A stretch of DNA of 64,000 bases from Shewanella sp. Isolate11 (GTDB lineage: Bacteria; Pseudomonadota; Gammaproteobacteria; Enterobacterales; Shewanellaceae). Both the position numbers and the translations under genes were made by a program. This document shows, one piece after another, positions 25,989 through 36,075 of this stretch. How positions within the stretch are numbered: the stretch's first letter is position 1; each line of letters opens with the position of its first letter. Under the pieces are notes generated by a model. That model saw nothing but the letters and a program-made list of their open reading frames with translations. It made no database searches and had not been told where the DNA came from. The stretch spans positions 45,821 through 109,820 of the forward strand of contig NZ_JAKEVF010000005.1 in the NCBI RefSeq assembly GCF_022398315.1. The letters are read 5' to 3'.

Positions 25989-26687
25989 ATGAGCCCCGAA
26001 CGTTTCGCCCGCATTAACCAGATGCTTGATAATCGCCAAACCGACCTCACTGTTTGTCTCGATAAAGTCCATAAAACCAATAATATTGCCGCCGTAATTC
26101 GTACCGCAGATGCTGTAGGTATTCATCAAATTCATGCGGTATGGCCTGATATCGAAATGCGCGTGTCGGGTAATACGGCATCAGGCAGTCAGCAGTGGGT
26201 AAAGACCATCAAGCATTACCACATGGATGAAGCGGCGACGCAGTTTAAAGCACAAAATATGCAGATTCTGGCGACTAACTTCTCTGAAACTGCAGTGGAT
26301 TTTCGCGACATCGATTACACCAAGCCAACGGTTGTGATCATGGGGAATGAACGCGATGGCGTCAGCGATGAAGGCCTGGCGATTGCCGATCAACATATTA
26401 TTATTCCCATGATTGGTATGGTGCAGTCACTTAACGTGTCGGTGGCCTCAGCGCTGATTATGTATGAAGCTCAGCGACAGCGTGCTCAGGCCGGCCTTTA
26501 TGGTCGTAGAACCTTAGATGAAGCTTACTGCCAAACCATGCTTTTTGAGCAAGGGCATCCTATTTACGCCAAGGCATGTCGTCGCAAGAAGATCCCCTAC
26601 CCCGCTATCGATGAGCAGGGACAGATTGTCGCCGATGACACTTGGTGGCAAAGAATGCGCGCCCCCGATCCTGACGCCGACATTTAA
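25989..26687 (+). CDS. trmH: tRNA (guanosine-18-2'-O)-methyltransferase
   Basis: TrmH methylates the 2'-OH of G18 in tRNA. This 232-residue SPOUT-family protein has the three family motifs: NNIAAVIRTADAVGI, VVIMGNERDGVS and IPMIGMVQSLNVSVASAL. Gene order after spoT and before recG (here with an acyl-CoA ligase between) matches gammaproteobacteria. Confidence 0.96.
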   Translation: MSPERFARINQMLDNRQTDLTVCLDKVHKTNNIAAVIRTADAVGIHQIHAVWPDIEMRVSGNTASGSQQWVKTIKHYHMDEAATQFKAQNMQILATNFSETAVDFRDIDYTKPTVVIMGNERDGVSDEGLAIADQHIIIPMIGMVQSLNVSVASALIMYEAQRQRAQAGLYGRRTLDEAYCQTMLFEQGHPIYAKACRRKKIPYPAIDEQGQIVADDTWWQRMRAPDPDADI

Positions 26688-26979
26688 TACAAAATCTAAT
26701 ACAAACCGAGTGCCAAATCTAGCACTGGACTGACCTCTAAGCCGCGCCCTACCTGGGCGTGAGCTAATTTTCAAATATTTGACATCCCACTGATTATTCA
26801 GGCAAAGCAATTGTCATTCGCGGTTATATTAGCCATACTCACTTTTACGCATAACAAACCAGTCTCAACTGATTGATGGGGGTTAATCGAGTTTTGCCGC
26901 TGGAGCTAGGTCATTCTATTCGCCTTAGAATAACTGGCTAACTAACAAGACCATGCGCCTTTAAAACAGAAGAATAATT

Positions 26980-28647
26980 ATGGAATTGCAAATGGACTCA
27001 TTATTTAAATCTCCCGTCGACATGCTACAACACTGGGTAGAACGATACGGAGATAACATCTACCTAAGACAGCCAATCAACGGCCAATATGTTGATTTCA
27101 GCTGGCGTGAAGTACAGCAAAAAATGCAGCAGATCGCCGGTGCACTACGTCATTTAGGCTTACAACCTGGTGACAAGGTTGCTGTGTTATCGAAAAACTG
27201 CGCCGAATGGTTTATTACTGATCTTGCCTTGATGCACGGCGGCTATATCAGCGTACCCATTTATCCGACGGCCAATGCCGACACCATTCGTTATGTATTA
27301 GAGCACAGTGAATCGAAGGCAATATTTATCGGTAAGCTGGATTATTGGGCCGATCAAGAAGCCGGCGTTGGCGGTGACTTGCTGCGTATGGCAATGCCCT
27401 ATGACACTATGCCAGCACAATATCAATGGGATACCTTGCTGAAAATGGGACAACCTCTGGTGGATGCTCCCGCGATCACCCCAGAGCAGATCATGACCTT
27501 GATTTATACCTCAGGATCAACCGGCAAACCTAAGGGTGCTATCCAAACGTTTGCCAGCTTCGAGTGGACCTGTAAAGCTGTCGTTCGCGATCTTAAAACT
27601 GATGTAGAAGATCGCTTATTGTCCTACCTTCCATTGGCGCATATCACCGAACGTGTGGCCATCGAAGGTTCTTCATTCTACTCAGGCAGCTGCGTCGCCT
27701 TCGTCGAAAGTCTCGACAGTTTCGTTGCAGACGTGCAGCGCGCAAGACCGACAGTGTTCTTCTCGGTACCACGTTTATGGAGCCTGTTCCAGAAGAATAT
27801 CATCGACAAAATTGGCTACGCCAAACTTAACTTCTTACTCAAGGTGCCTATTGTCAGCGGCATTGTGAAGAAGAAAATTCACCAAGGTTTAGGCTTAGAA
27901 CATTGCAACCTATTAGGCTCAGGTTCGGCGCCTATTCCGCCTTCTCTTATCGCTTGGTATCACAAGATTGGCCTTAATATCTGTGAAGCCTGGGGAATGA
28001 CAGAAAACAGCGCATATTCGATCATCAACCACCCCTTCGAAGCCAGCAAGATTGGCAGCGTCGGTCGTCCGGTTGAAGGTTGCAGCATTAAACAAGCCGA
28101 ATCAGGTGAATTGTTGGTGAGAAGCCCCGGCTTGATGAGCGGCTATTACAAACAGCCAGAAGCAACTGAAAGCTGTTTCGATCAAGAAGGTTACTTCCAC
28201 ACTGGCGATCTGTGTAATATCGATGCCGATGGCTATGTCACCATCACTGGGCGAGTCAAAGACAACTTTAAAACTTCAAAAGGCAAATATGTCGCGCCAG
28301 TTCCTATTGAGCGTAAATTGGCTCAAGACCCACATGTAGAGTTAATCTGCATTATTGGTTCAGGTTTGCCTCATCCCGTTGCTTTAGTGCAGCTTTCAGA
28401 AGGTGCAGCACTGCAAGCACGAGAAGAGGTTCGCAGCTCGCTTAAAGCGACCCTCGACAGCATCAATCCTAATTTGGAATCTCACGAAACCGTCGATGCT
28501 ATCGTGGTTGTCAGCGAAGCTTGGGATGTTGAAAACGATGTGCTCACACCAACACTGAAAATCAAGCGTCATGTATTAGAGAGTCGATTCAGTGAAAAAG
28601 TTGACGGGCTGCGCGGCGGTAAAGTCTGCTGGGAAGATGAAATTTAA
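26980..28647 (+). CDS. AMP-binding acyl-CoA synthetase
   Basis: This 555-residue ANL-superfamily enzyme activates an acid to an acyl-adenylate and acyl-CoA. The P-loop-like TLIYTSGSTGKPKG, the WGMTENSA adenylate motif and the GYFHTGDLCNIDADGY and GRVKDNFKTSKGKYVAP motifs (catalytic Lys near the end) are all present, and the class resembles long-chain fatty acyl-CoA ligases. It lies between trmH and recG and is followed by its own terminator. The substrate is not determinable. Confidence 0.9.
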   Translation: MELQMDSLFKSPVDMLQHWVERYGDNIYLRQPINGQYVDFSWREVQQKMQQIAGALRHLGLQPGDKVAVLSKNCAEWFITDLALMHGGYISVPIYPTANADTIRYVLEHSESKAIFIGKLDYWADQEAGVGGDLLRMAMPYDTMPAQYQWDTLLKMGQPLVDAPAITPEQIMTLIYTSGSTGKPKGAIQTFASFEWTCKAVVRDLKTDVEDRLLSYLPLAHITERVAIEGSSFYSGSCVAFVESLDSFVADVQRARPTVFFSVPRLWSLFQKNIIDKIGYAKLNFLLKVPIVSGIVKKKIHQGLGLEHCNLLGSGSAPIPPSLIAWYHKIGLNICEAWGMTENSAYSIINHPFEASKIGSVGRPVEGCSIKQAESGELLVRSPGLMSGYYKQPEATESCFDQEGYFHTGDLCNIDADGYVTITGRVKDNFKTSKGKYVAPVPIERKLAQDPHVELICIIGSGLPHPVALVQLSEGAALQAREEVRSSLKATLDSINPNLESHETVDAIVVVSEAWDVENDVLTPTLKIKRHVLESRFSEKVDGLRGGKVCWEDEI

Positions 28648-28668
28648 TCTGTCAGTTAATTTAAATCG

Positions 28669-28692
28669 AAGCACGCACTAGCGTGCTTTTTT
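28669..28692 (+). terminator. Terminator after the acyl-CoA ligase gene
   Basis: AAGCACGC-ACTA-GCGTGCTT followed by TTTT, 22 bp after the stop codon. Confidence 0.9.
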
Positions 28693-28819
28693 ATGACCAA
28701 CGATAGCGAATCACTGCCATTATTGCGTTCATACAAAACTCTGATAGTATATGTATATATTTACAGTGATTGAGTCGTAAATGAATTAAATGGCTCAATT
28801 AATCAAATGGGTATAGCGC

Positions 28820-30895
28820 GTGGGTAGACTCGATCTGATGCCAGTGACTGAGTTAAAAGGCGTAGCGGCAAAAATGGCGCAACGGCTGGAAAAACTCGGC
28901 ATAAAAACCGTTCAAGATCTACTATTTCATCTGCCACTGCGTTATGAAGATCGCACCCAAATCTATGCAATCGAGTCGCTCTACCCTGGCTGCTACGGCA
29001 CCATAGAAGCCACTATCCAATCGTCACAGATCATACAGGGACGCAAACGCATGCTAACCTGTACCGTGACCGATGACAGCGGCATTATGACCCTCAGATT
29101 TTTTAATTTTTCTGTCGCTCAACGTAATGGCTTAGAAAACGGCGCCACCATTCGCGCCTATGGTGAAGTGCGTCGCGGCAAGCTAAACCGTGAAATCATT
29201 CACCCTGAATATCAAGTGCTCAGACCCGGGGATAACGCCGCATTAAGTGAAACACTGACACCTATCTATCCCACTACAGAGGGGCTCAAGCAGACGAGTT
29301 GGATAAAACTCACAGACCAAGCCTTAGCCCTGCTAAACGAAAGTGAACTAAGCGAATTACTGCCCGAATCACTGCGTCCCAATCGAATGTCGCTTATCGA
29401 TGCACTCAAGCTACTACATCGTCCCCCAACAGGCGTCGCCTTGGATGAATTAGACCAAGGTTGTCACCCTGCGCAGCAGCGATTGATCCAAGAAGAGTTA
29501 CTGGCTCACAACCTCAGTATGTTAAAACTCAGGCAACGAAGCCATCGTGACGCCGCAGTATCAATGCAAGCCAATGGGCAACTACTTAATCCGTTCTTAG
29601 CCTCTCTGCCCTTTAAACCCACAGGGGCCCAACAGCGCGTTGTAGCCGAGATAGATACCGATCTTCAGCAGCAACATCCTATGATGCGCTTGGTGCAAGG
29701 TGATGTCGGTTCCGGCAAGACTTTGGTCGCTGCCTTAGCGGCATTACAAGCCATCGAAAGCGGTTATCAGGTTGCCATGATGGCTCCTACCGAACTGCTG
29801 GCCGAGCAACACGCCAACAACTTTAATGCTTGGTTTGAGCCTCTTGGGCTCACTGTCGGCTGGTTAGCAGGCAAGCTTAAAGGCAAGGCCCGCAGCCACT
29901 CACTGGAGCAGATAAAAAGCGGTGAGGCCCAAATTGTTATTGGTACCCATGCAATTTTTCAGGAGCAAGTCGAGTTTAACAAGCTGGCACTGATCATCAT
30001 CGATGAACAACATAGGTTTGGGGTACATCAACGTTTAGGTTTGCGGGAAAAAGGCATCAACCAAGGTTTCCACCCACATCAGCTGATCATGACGGCAACA
30101 CCGATCCCAAGAACTTTAGCTATGACCGCCTATGCCGATCTCGACACATCGATTATCGACGAGCTCCCCCCGGGTAGAACCCCGGTGACCACAGTCGCTG
30201 TATCGGATAATCGCCGCGCTGAAGTCATAGACCGCGTGCGTCAAGCCGCATTAGAAGGCGGCCGACAAGCCTATTGGGTCTGCACTTTAATAGAAGAGTC
30301 TGAAGTATTAGAGTGCCAAGCGGCGGAAGATACCGCGGCCGAATTACAGCAACAACTACCAGAACTGAACATAGGCTTAGTTCATGGACGATTGAAGCCG
30401 ACAGAGAAACAAGAGATCATGGCCAAATTCAAGGCCGGAGAAATCAATTTACTGGTCGCCACCACAGTGATCGAAGTGGGTGTTGATGTTCCTAATGCCA
30501 GCCTGATGATCATCGAAAACCCTGAGCGTTTAGGCTTAGCCCAGTTACATCAGCTACGAGGCCGCGTTGGTCGTGGCGCAGTCGCCAGTCACTGTGTATT
30601 GATGTATAAAGCGCCGCTGTCCCACACCGCAACTCAGCGTTTAGGGGTGCTCAGAGACAGCAATGACGGTTTCGTTATCGCCCAGAAAGATTTGGAGATA
30701 CGCGGTCCAGGAGAGGTTTTAGGTACGAAACAAACCGGCATAGTTGATATGAAAATTGCCGATCTTATTCGCGACCAAGGTCTTATTCCGCATACCCAAA
30801 ATTTGGCGCAACATGTGATGCAACAAGTCCCTGACAACGTCGATGCCATCATCTTACGTTGGTTAGGTGAACGCCAGCAATATGTTCAAGCCTAG
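28820..30895 (+). CDS. recG: ATP-dependent DNA helicase RecG
   Basis: RecG remodels stalled replication forks and branch-migrates Holliday junctions. At 691 residues it is full length. It has the wedge/OB domain (LPLRYEDRTQIY), helicase motifs GDVGSGKTLVA, IIDEQHRFGVHQR and TATPIPRTLAM, and the C-terminal QLRGRVGRGAV and RGPGEVLGTKQTG. The start codon is GTG at 28820. Confidence 0.97.
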   Translation: MGRLDLMPVTELKGVAAKMAQRLEKLGIKTVQDLLFHLPLRYEDRTQIYAIESLYPGCYGTIEATIQSSQIIQGRKRMLTCTVTDDSGIMTLRFFNFSVAQRNGLENGATIRAYGEVRRGKLNREIIHPEYQVLRPGDNAALSETLTPIYPTTEGLKQTSWIKLTDQALALLNESELSELLPESLRPNRMSLIDALKLLHRPPTGVALDELDQGCHPAQQRLIQEELLAHNLSMLKLRQRSHRDAAVSMQANGQLLNPFLASLPFKPTGAQQRVVAEIDTDLQQQHPMMRLVQGDVGSGKTLVAALAALQAIESGYQVAMMAPTELLAEQHANNFNAWFEPLGLTVGWLAGKLKGKARSHSLEQIKSGEAQIVIGTHAIFQEQVEFNKLALIIIDEQHRFGVHQRLGLREKGINQGFHPHQLIMTATPIPRTLAMTAYADLDTSIIDELPPGRTPVTTVAVSDNRRAEVIDRVRQAALEGGRQAYWVCTLIEESEVLECQAAEDTAAELQQQLPELNIGLVHGRLKPTEKQEIMAKFKAGEINLLVATTVIEVGVDVPNASLMIIENPERLGLAQLHQLRGRVGRGAVASHCVLMYKAPLSHTATQRLGVLRDSNDGFVIAQKDLEIRGPGEVLGTKQTGIVDMKIADLIRDQGLIPHTQNLAQHVMQQVPDNVDAIILRWLGERQQYVQA

Positions 30896-31040
30896 TCCAT
30901 ACTTAATACACTATATTTATTAGGTTAATTATTGTTTATTTCGGTTGAGATACCCTAGACAAAACCGACTAATTTTGCACAATGGTGTGAGGTCATAAAG
31001 CGTAAGACCCATCCACCTCTAGCGACTTCAAGGAACTTTC

Positions 31041-31916
31041 ATGCAGGTTAATCAAGAAGATAGAATTACCCCTCAAGAAAAACGAGGCGGTGCTAGTGCG
31101 TTAACAATTGCCATCATTGTCATTTTAATAATTGTGGTGGGCGCGGCCTACTACTTTTTAGACAGTGAAGAGCGTCAAACCGAACCCGAACTCCCTGCGC
31201 CAATCACTCAACCAGAAGTAGTACCTGAACAGCCTTTGGTTACCGATGCACAGCTGCCTGAACCAGAAGCCACAGTTGAACCTGAAGTAATTGAGCCTGT
31301 AGAGGAACCGGCACCCGCAGAGGAGCCACTACCAGCACTTGCTGACAGCGATCATTATGTCACCGAAAAAACGCTGGAAGTCGCTAACGGTATGAAAATT
31401 GACCCGGTTCTGGTAGAAAAAGATATCGTGCGCCATTTTGTGGTTTTCGTCGATAACATTGCCCAAGGGGAATTGGCACGTAAAGTCAGCCCACTCAAGG
31501 CGCCCAATACCAACTTTACCGTGTCAGATGTCACCAATAAAACGTATCTTAATCCAGATAGTTACCATAGATACGATCTATATGCCGACTTCGTTAGTAA
31601 CTTAAATGAACAGCAACTAATGCAGACCTATGACAAACTCACTCCGCTACTCAATGAAGCGTTTGAAGAGTTAGGCTACCAAGATATGAGTTTTAATCAG
31701 CGTATGATCGAAGCGATTAACCTCATGCTAGCTGCACCTATCATCGAGCAGCCCATAGAACTCAGCAGTGTGAGCGTAAACTACAAGTTCGTCGATCCCG
31801 AATTGGAAGCCCTACCTAATGCGCAAAAATTGATGATCCGCATGGGACCCGAAAACAGCAAAAAAGTGAAAGCTGCCATGCGAAAACTCAAGCAACAATT
31901 GCAGCAACAACCTTAA
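31041..31916 (+). CDS. DUF3014 domain-containing membrane-anchored protein
   Basis: This 291-residue protein has a short cytoplasmic N-terminus and one transmembrane helix (about 21-43). A Pro/Glu-rich linker (about 48-105, many PEP and EPE units) precedes a conserved C-terminal domain with HFVVFVDNIAQGELARK and the SYHRYDLYADF region, matching the DUF3014 pattern. The domain should lie in the periplasm across a stiff spacer. Function unknown. Confidence 0.82.
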   Translation: MQVNQEDRITPQEKRGGASALTIAIIVILIIVVGAAYYFLDSEERQTEPELPAPITQPEVVPEQPLVTDAQLPEPEATVEPEVIEPVEEPAPAEEPLPALADSDHYVTEKTLEVANGMKIDPVLVEKDIVRHFVVFVDNIAQGELARKVSPLKAPNTNFTVSDVTNKTYLNPDSYHRYDLYADFVSNLNEQQLMQTYDKLTPLLNEAFEELGYQDMSFNQRMIEAINLMLAAPIIEQPIELSSVSVNYKFVDPELEALPNAQKLMIRMGPENSKKVKAAMRKLKQQLQQQP

Positions 31917-31939
31917 TGGGGTTTGCCCGCTTAACTCAC

Positions 31940-31967
31940 AAAAAACCGCCCTCGATGGCGGTTTTTT
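31940..31967. terminator. Bidirectional terminator before the aryl polyene cluster
   Basis: AAAAAACCGCC-CTCGAT-GGCGGTTTTTT is a perfect 11-bp stem with a 6-nt loop, 23 bp after the DUF3014 stop codon. Confidence 0.93.
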
Positions 31968-32039
31968 ATTTCCTAATGTATACATCTATTTGGCGAACAT
32001 CTGCACATGAAAAACGTGCTTTAGTTCCAATCTTAGGTG

Positions 32040-32045
32040 TACAAT
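32040..32045 (+). promoter_or_regulatory. Weak candidate -10 for the aryl polyene operon
   Basis: TACAAT, 84 bp before the first cluster gene; the -35 region at 17 bp (TGCTTT) is poor. The operon promoter must lie within 31968-32128 because the terminator closes the region upstream. Confidence 0.3.
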
Positions 32046-32128
32046 AACCACAGCGGATACCATAAATTTAGGTATTGGGTTAACGTTACGGAAAACCACG
32101 GCACACAGCCGTAATTAGAGGCAAAGTA

Positions 32129-32863
32129 ATGCAGTTAAACTTTGGCATTCGAACTTCGGGTGCTTGGTCCCCATATTTTCAACAGATGACGGATTGGCAA
32201 CAATGGCCAACACCGCCGCTGTCTGATGACAGCCTGCCTACCGCTGCCCCAAAGCTACCACAAGTCCCCGCGATGCAGCGTAGACGCTACAGCAAATTAA
32301 CTAAAATGCTGCTCGATGTGGCCTTTCAATGTAACGCTCCAGCAAATTGCCGTACCATTTTCGCCTCACGCCATGGTGAGCTCAATCGCACCGTCGAACT
32401 ACTGCAAGATATTGTGCAGCAACAGCCTATTTCGCCCATAGGTTTTAGCCAATCAGTACATAACACCGCCAGCGGCATCTTTAGTATTCTAACCGGCAAC
32501 TGCTCGGCATCGACCTCGATAGCTGCAGCCGAACAGACTTTAGAACAAGCACTTATCGAGGCCTATGGTCAATTACATGAAGATGAAAGCGAACTGTTAT
32601 TAGTCTATGGCGATGAGCCCGTGGCCGATATTTATCAAGAGTTTACTGACGAACCTGAGCTGCCTCTGGCACTGGCTTTTTTGCTCGGTCGTCCAGAAAA
32701 TAATCCAGCAGCCATCACCTTAACCCTAGAAACTGAGCCCACTGAACAGCAATATGCCTGTGCGCCACATATCAGTTATGGTGAGGTTCTACACGCTCTA
32801 GCCAACAAGCAAGCACTCGATGGTCGACTCAACCAATGTCTTTGGCGGTTAACCTATGCCTAA
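32129..32863 (+). CDS. apeC: Beta-ketoacyl synthase chain-length factor of the aryl polyene cluster
   Basis: This 244-residue protein has a shortened ketosynthase fold (beta-ketoacyl synthase N-terminal family) without the active-site Cys; the matching region reads FSQSVHNTASGIFSI. In aryl polyene type II PKS systems this subunit (ApeC) pairs with the ketosynthase ApeO as a KS-CLF dimer. It is the first gene of the 18-gene run and overlaps the next gene by 8 bp. Confidence 0.88.
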   Translation: MQLNFGIRTSGAWSPYFQQMTDWQQWPTPPLSDDSLPTAAPKLPQVPAMQRRRYSKLTKMLLDVAFQCNAPANCRTIFASRHGELNRTVELLQDIVQQQPISPIGFSQSVHNTASGIFSILTGNCSASTSIAAAEQTLEQALIEAYGQLHEDESELLLVYGDEPVADIYQEFTDEPELPLALAFLLGRPENNPAAITLTLETEPTEQQYACAPHISYGEVLHALANKQALDGRLNQCLWRLTYA

Positions 32864-33671
32864 GCAGGTCGTCGCCAAACGCCTGACTGGTCTTGCCTAT
32901 ATCCCCCGCTGGCTCGGCGGAGTCAGCTGTTACATCGTATTTGGCTTAGGTGGACTGCTTAGCTCGTTGACCATCTTGCCCCTGCTACGTTTTTGGCCTG
33001 GGAGCCAACAGGCGCGTATCGCTCGGGTACAAAGAGCCGTTCATATTATGTTTCGCGGCTTCGTTGGCATGCTCACTTGGGCAGGAGTGATTAAGGTCAC
33101 CACTCAAGATCTACAGCGCTTAGCTCAAGCGAAAGGAAAAATTATCATCGCCAATCACCCAACCTTGGTGGATGTGGTGGTATTAATTAGCTTGATGCCA
33201 AATGTCGGCTGTATTGTGAAACAGGGCTTATGGCGTAACCCATTTTTACGAGGCGTAGTTTCCTGTGCGGGCTATATTCCTAATCGCGGTGCCGAGCTGC
33301 TACTCAGCGATTGCGACAGTGTATTAAGCCAAGGCACCAATATGATCATTTTCCCTGAAGGCACACGCACTCATATTGATGCCATAATTAATAGCTTCGC
33401 CCGTGGCGCGGCGAATATCGCCCTGCGAACTAAAACCGATTTGATACCTGTAGTGCTGCGAACCAATGCCGTTGGCCTCACAAAACAGGAACCTTGGTAT
33501 CAGATACCACGGCAAACCATTGGCATGAATGTCGAAGTAGGCGAAACTATTAACCATATCAGTTATCATGCTGAAACAGGTGGTGATGCCAAAATGGCTC
33601 GCCAACTGACCCGAGATCTTGAAAATTACTATAAACAACAACTTGATATTAATTATGAACTTACAAAATGA
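32856..33671 (+). CDS. 1-acylglycerol-3-phosphate acyltransferase-like protein (aryl polyene cluster)
   Basis: This 271-residue PlsC-family acyltransferase has the catalytic NHPTLVD (HX4D) and FPEGTRTH motifs and a hydrophobic N-terminal segment (about 25-50). In aryl polyene clusters it (ApeD position) is thought to help attach the polyene to a lipid carrier. It overlaps both the chain-length factor and the first ACP gene (17 bp). Confidence 0.88.
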   Translation: MPKQVVAKRLTGLAYIPRWLGGVSCYIVFGLGGLLSSLTILPLLRFWPGSQQARIARVQRAVHIMFRGFVGMLTWAGVIKVTTQDLQRLAQAKGKIIIANHPTLVDVVVLISLMPNVGCIVKQGLWRNPFLRGVVSCAGYIPNRGAELLLSDCDSVLSQGTNMIIFPEGTRTHIDAIINSFARGAANIALRTKTDLIPVVLRTNAVGLTKQEPWYQIPRQTIGMNVEVGETINHISYHAETGGDAKMARQLTRDLENYYKQQLDINYELTK

Positions 33672-33909
33672 AATTAAACAACTAATCATTGATTGCTTAG
33701 ATCTTGAAGATGTCAGCATCGATGATATTGAAACAGATGCACCTCTGTTTGGTGAAGGTCTGGGGTTAGATTCAATTGACGCTCTCGAGCTTGGTTTGGC
33801 CATCAAAAAACAGTTTGATGTAAAAATTGAAGCCAACTCAGAAGCCACAAAAGCCCATTTTTACAGTGTGGCCAGCTTGGCTAGCTTTATCGAATCTCAG
33901 CGAGCTTAG
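33655..33909 (+). CDS. apeE: Acyl carrier protein 1 (aryl polyene)
   Basis: This 84-residue ACP has the phosphopantetheine attachment site GLDSIDALEL (Ser40). The ATG at 33655 lies inside the end of the acyltransferase gene, showing translational coupling. It carries growing chains between the cluster ketosynthases, reductase and dehydratases. Confidence 0.93.
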   Translation: MNLQNEIKQLIIDCLDLEDVSIDDIETDAPLFGEGLGLDSIDALELGLAIKKQFDVKIEANSEATKAHFYSVASLASFIESQRA

Positions 33910-33917
33910 GGGGCAAG

Positions 33918-34166
33918 ATGCAAAATCGTGAACAAATCCTAGCTATGCTCACCAAAATTTTGGTGGATGAGTTTGAAATCGACGCTGACGATATCACCCC
34001 AGAAGCCTCTTTATACAAAGAGCTCGACTTGGACAGTATCGATGCGGTGGATTTAGTCATCAAACTACAGCAGCTAACAGGCAAAAAAATCCAGCCTGAC
34101 GAGTTCAAAGCGGTAAGAACCGTTAACGACGTTGTCGATGCAATCGAAGGACTCGTTAATCAGTAA
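33918..34166 (+). CDS. apeF: Acyl carrier protein 2 (aryl polyene)
   Basis: This second ACP has 82 residues, with LDLDSIDAVDLV and the carrier Ser at 40. It starts 8 bp after ACP 1, with GGGGG-type Shine-Dalgarno sequence upstream. Its stop codon overlaps the next ATG (TAATG). Two ACPs are standard in aryl polyene systems and probably serve different stages. Confidence 0.93.
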   Translation: MQNREQILAMLTKILVDEFEIDADDITPEASLYKELDLDSIDAVDLVIKLQQLTGKKIQPDEFKAVRTVNDVVDAIEGLVNQ

Positions 34167-34714
34167 TGCGCCTGTTGCTGCAACTGGTCACAGGCTTACT
34201 GTTAATCGGCTATCCAGTAGCCGTTTATTTTGGCCTGAACTATTTGCCACCGGGCATCATCGCACTGGTGTTGTGTTTGATATTGCTACTCAGGTTAGCA
34301 ATACTCAAACAGCAAGTTAAGGCGATGTTGATACCAGTATTGGTCGGCATAGGACTTACCGCAGGCAGCTTTATTGCCAAACGTAACGACTGGCTGCTGT
34401 ATTACCCTGTGGTGATCAATCTCAGTATGCTATTCCTGTTTGCCTACTCGCTAAAACAGGGACCTAGCATGATTGAGCGTCTCGCGAGATTAAAACAGCC
34501 TGACTTGCCTGACGAAGCAATACCCTACTTGAAAAAAGTCACACTACTCTGGTGCGGCCTGTTTGTATTGAATGGCACAGTCGCCTTTTACACGGCGCGT
34601 TTTACTAGCCTTGAGTTCTGGACACTTTATAACGGCTTCATCGCATATCTGCTCATCGGATCTTTGCTTGGTGGAGAGTGGCTATATCGAACATTGTGGT
34701 TAAAAAAGTCATGA
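34166..34714 (+). CDS. Aryl polyene cluster inner-membrane protein (COG4648-like)
   Basis: This 182-residue polytopic membrane protein has about five to six hydrophobic segments. It occupies the ApeG position between the ACPs and the AMP ligase. Its stop codon overlaps the next start (ATGA). Role unknown; the position suggests transport or membrane anchoring of the assembly line. Confidence 0.75.
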   Translation: MRLLLQLVTGLLLIGYPVAVYFGLNYLPPGIIALVLCLILLLRLAILKQQVKAMLIPVLVGIGLTAGSFIAKRNDWLLYYPVVINLSMLFLFAYSLKQGPSMIERLARLKQPDLPDEAIPYLKKVTLLWCGLFVLNGTVAFYTARFTSLEFWTLYNGFIAYLLIGSLLGGEWLYRTLWLKKS

Positions 34715-36075
34715 CAAAGTTACTTAAAACCTGGTTGTCTCGCGGCCCATCGAGCCAACAACTTATCAGCTTCAATCACCATGACATAGTGACGGGTAAT
34801 GCCTTTACTGCCCAGGTTTCGGCGCTGTACCAAGCCTTAGCAAACGAGCCGACCAAACGCTGGTTACTCGCCTGTGACAATAGCGATCTATTTGCTGTTG
34901 GCCTTTGTGCCGGACTGCTGGCAGGTAAACAACTGATATTACCAGCCAATACTCAAACAGGTACCCTCAGTGAACTGACGCATGAATTTGATGGCATCTT
35001 ATCTGACACCTGCTTATGTGAAGGCAAAATCTTCCTGCCGTTGAAAAAAGAGGTTGCCGTTGGTGAGGTAAGCTGGCCAGAGAGTCCGGCTATTGGCGAG
35101 TTAATCCTATTTACTTCCGGCAGTAGTGGCCAACCTAAGGCGATCACGAAAACCCTTGAGCAACTGGATGCCGAAGTCAGTGTACTAGAGCAAACCTTTG
35201 CCGCCCATTTACCACAATGTAGTGTGATCTCCACGGTATCGCACCAGCATATCTACGGTCTGCTGTTTAAAATTTTGTGGCCGCTCGCTGCCAGTCGGCC
35301 ATTTTTAAGCGATCAAGTGGAATACCCAGAAACCCTGACCTATTACACTAACCTATTTCCGAATTTATGCTTAATCAGCAGTCCGGCACAGCTGTCGCGT
35401 CTGCCAGAAGCCTTAGATCATGAGCCACAATTTCGCTCACCCAGTTTAGTATTTAGCTCAGGCGGTCCATTGAGCCATCAAGCGGCAACCGATGTGGCTC
35501 GTTGTTATGGCAAGCCCCCCATCGAAGTGTTTGGTAGCACTGAAACCGGCGGCATTGCCTACCGACGCCAATACAGCGATAACGAACCTTGGTGCGCCTT
35601 TAGCAGCCATCAAATTGAGCAAGATGAACAAGACGGCGCCCTGTTGCTTAAATCTCCCTACTTAGAAAGCCACGAGTGGTTAAAGTGCGACGATAAAATC
35701 AAGCTGATTAAAGAAGGGGAGTTCCAATTATTAGGCCGCTTAGATCGCATCGTTAAAATTGAAGAAAAACGTATCTGCCTAGTACAGATGGAAACGCTAC
35801 TGGAAAGCCATCCGCTGGTCGCACAGGCGGCACTGCTAGTACTAGAGAGCCCCAGAGTTCAACTGGGCGCGGCAATTGTACTATCGGAACAAGGGCTGCA
35901 ACTGTTACAAGACGAAGGCAAATTAGCGGTTAACAACTTACTGAAGAGTCACCTGTTAACTCAGTTTGAGCGGGTGACACTACCCCGTCGCTGGCGTTAC
36001 CCAGCAACTCTTAGCCTCAACAGCCAAGGCAAACGATTACACGGAGAGCTAATCGAGTTATTTAATCATGATTAA
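34711..36075 (+). CDS. apeH: AMP-dependent aryl acid ligase of the aryl polyene cluster
   Basis: This 454-residue ANL enzyme has LILFTSGSSGQPKAITKTLEQ as P-loop motif, EVFGSTETGGIAYR as adenylate motif, and DRIVKIEEKRICLVQ late in the protein. It should activate the aromatic starter (from the ammonia lyase) and load it onto a carrier protein. ATG 34711 overlaps the previous stop as ATGA, which decides the start. Confidence 0.9.
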   Translation: MTKLLKTWLSRGPSSQQLISFNHHDIVTGNAFTAQVSALYQALANEPTKRWLLACDNSDLFAVGLCAGLLAGKQLILPANTQTGTLSELTHEFDGILSDTCLCEGKIFLPLKKEVAVGEVSWPESPAIGELILFTSGSSGQPKAITKTLEQLDAEVSVLEQTFAAHLPQCSVISTVSHQHIYGLLFKILWPLAASRPFLSDQVEYPETLTYYTNLFPNLCLISSPAQLSRLPEALDHEPQFRSPSLVFSSGGPLSHQAATDVARCYGKPPIEVFGSTETGGIAYRRQYSDNEPWCAFSSHQIEQDEQDGALLLKSPYLESHEWLKCDDKIKLIKEGEFQLLGRLDRIVKIEEKRICLVQMETLLESHPLVAQAALLVLESPRVQLGAAIVLSEQGLQLLQDEGKLAVNNLLKSHLLTQFERVTLPRRWRYPATLSLNSQGKRLHGELIELFNHD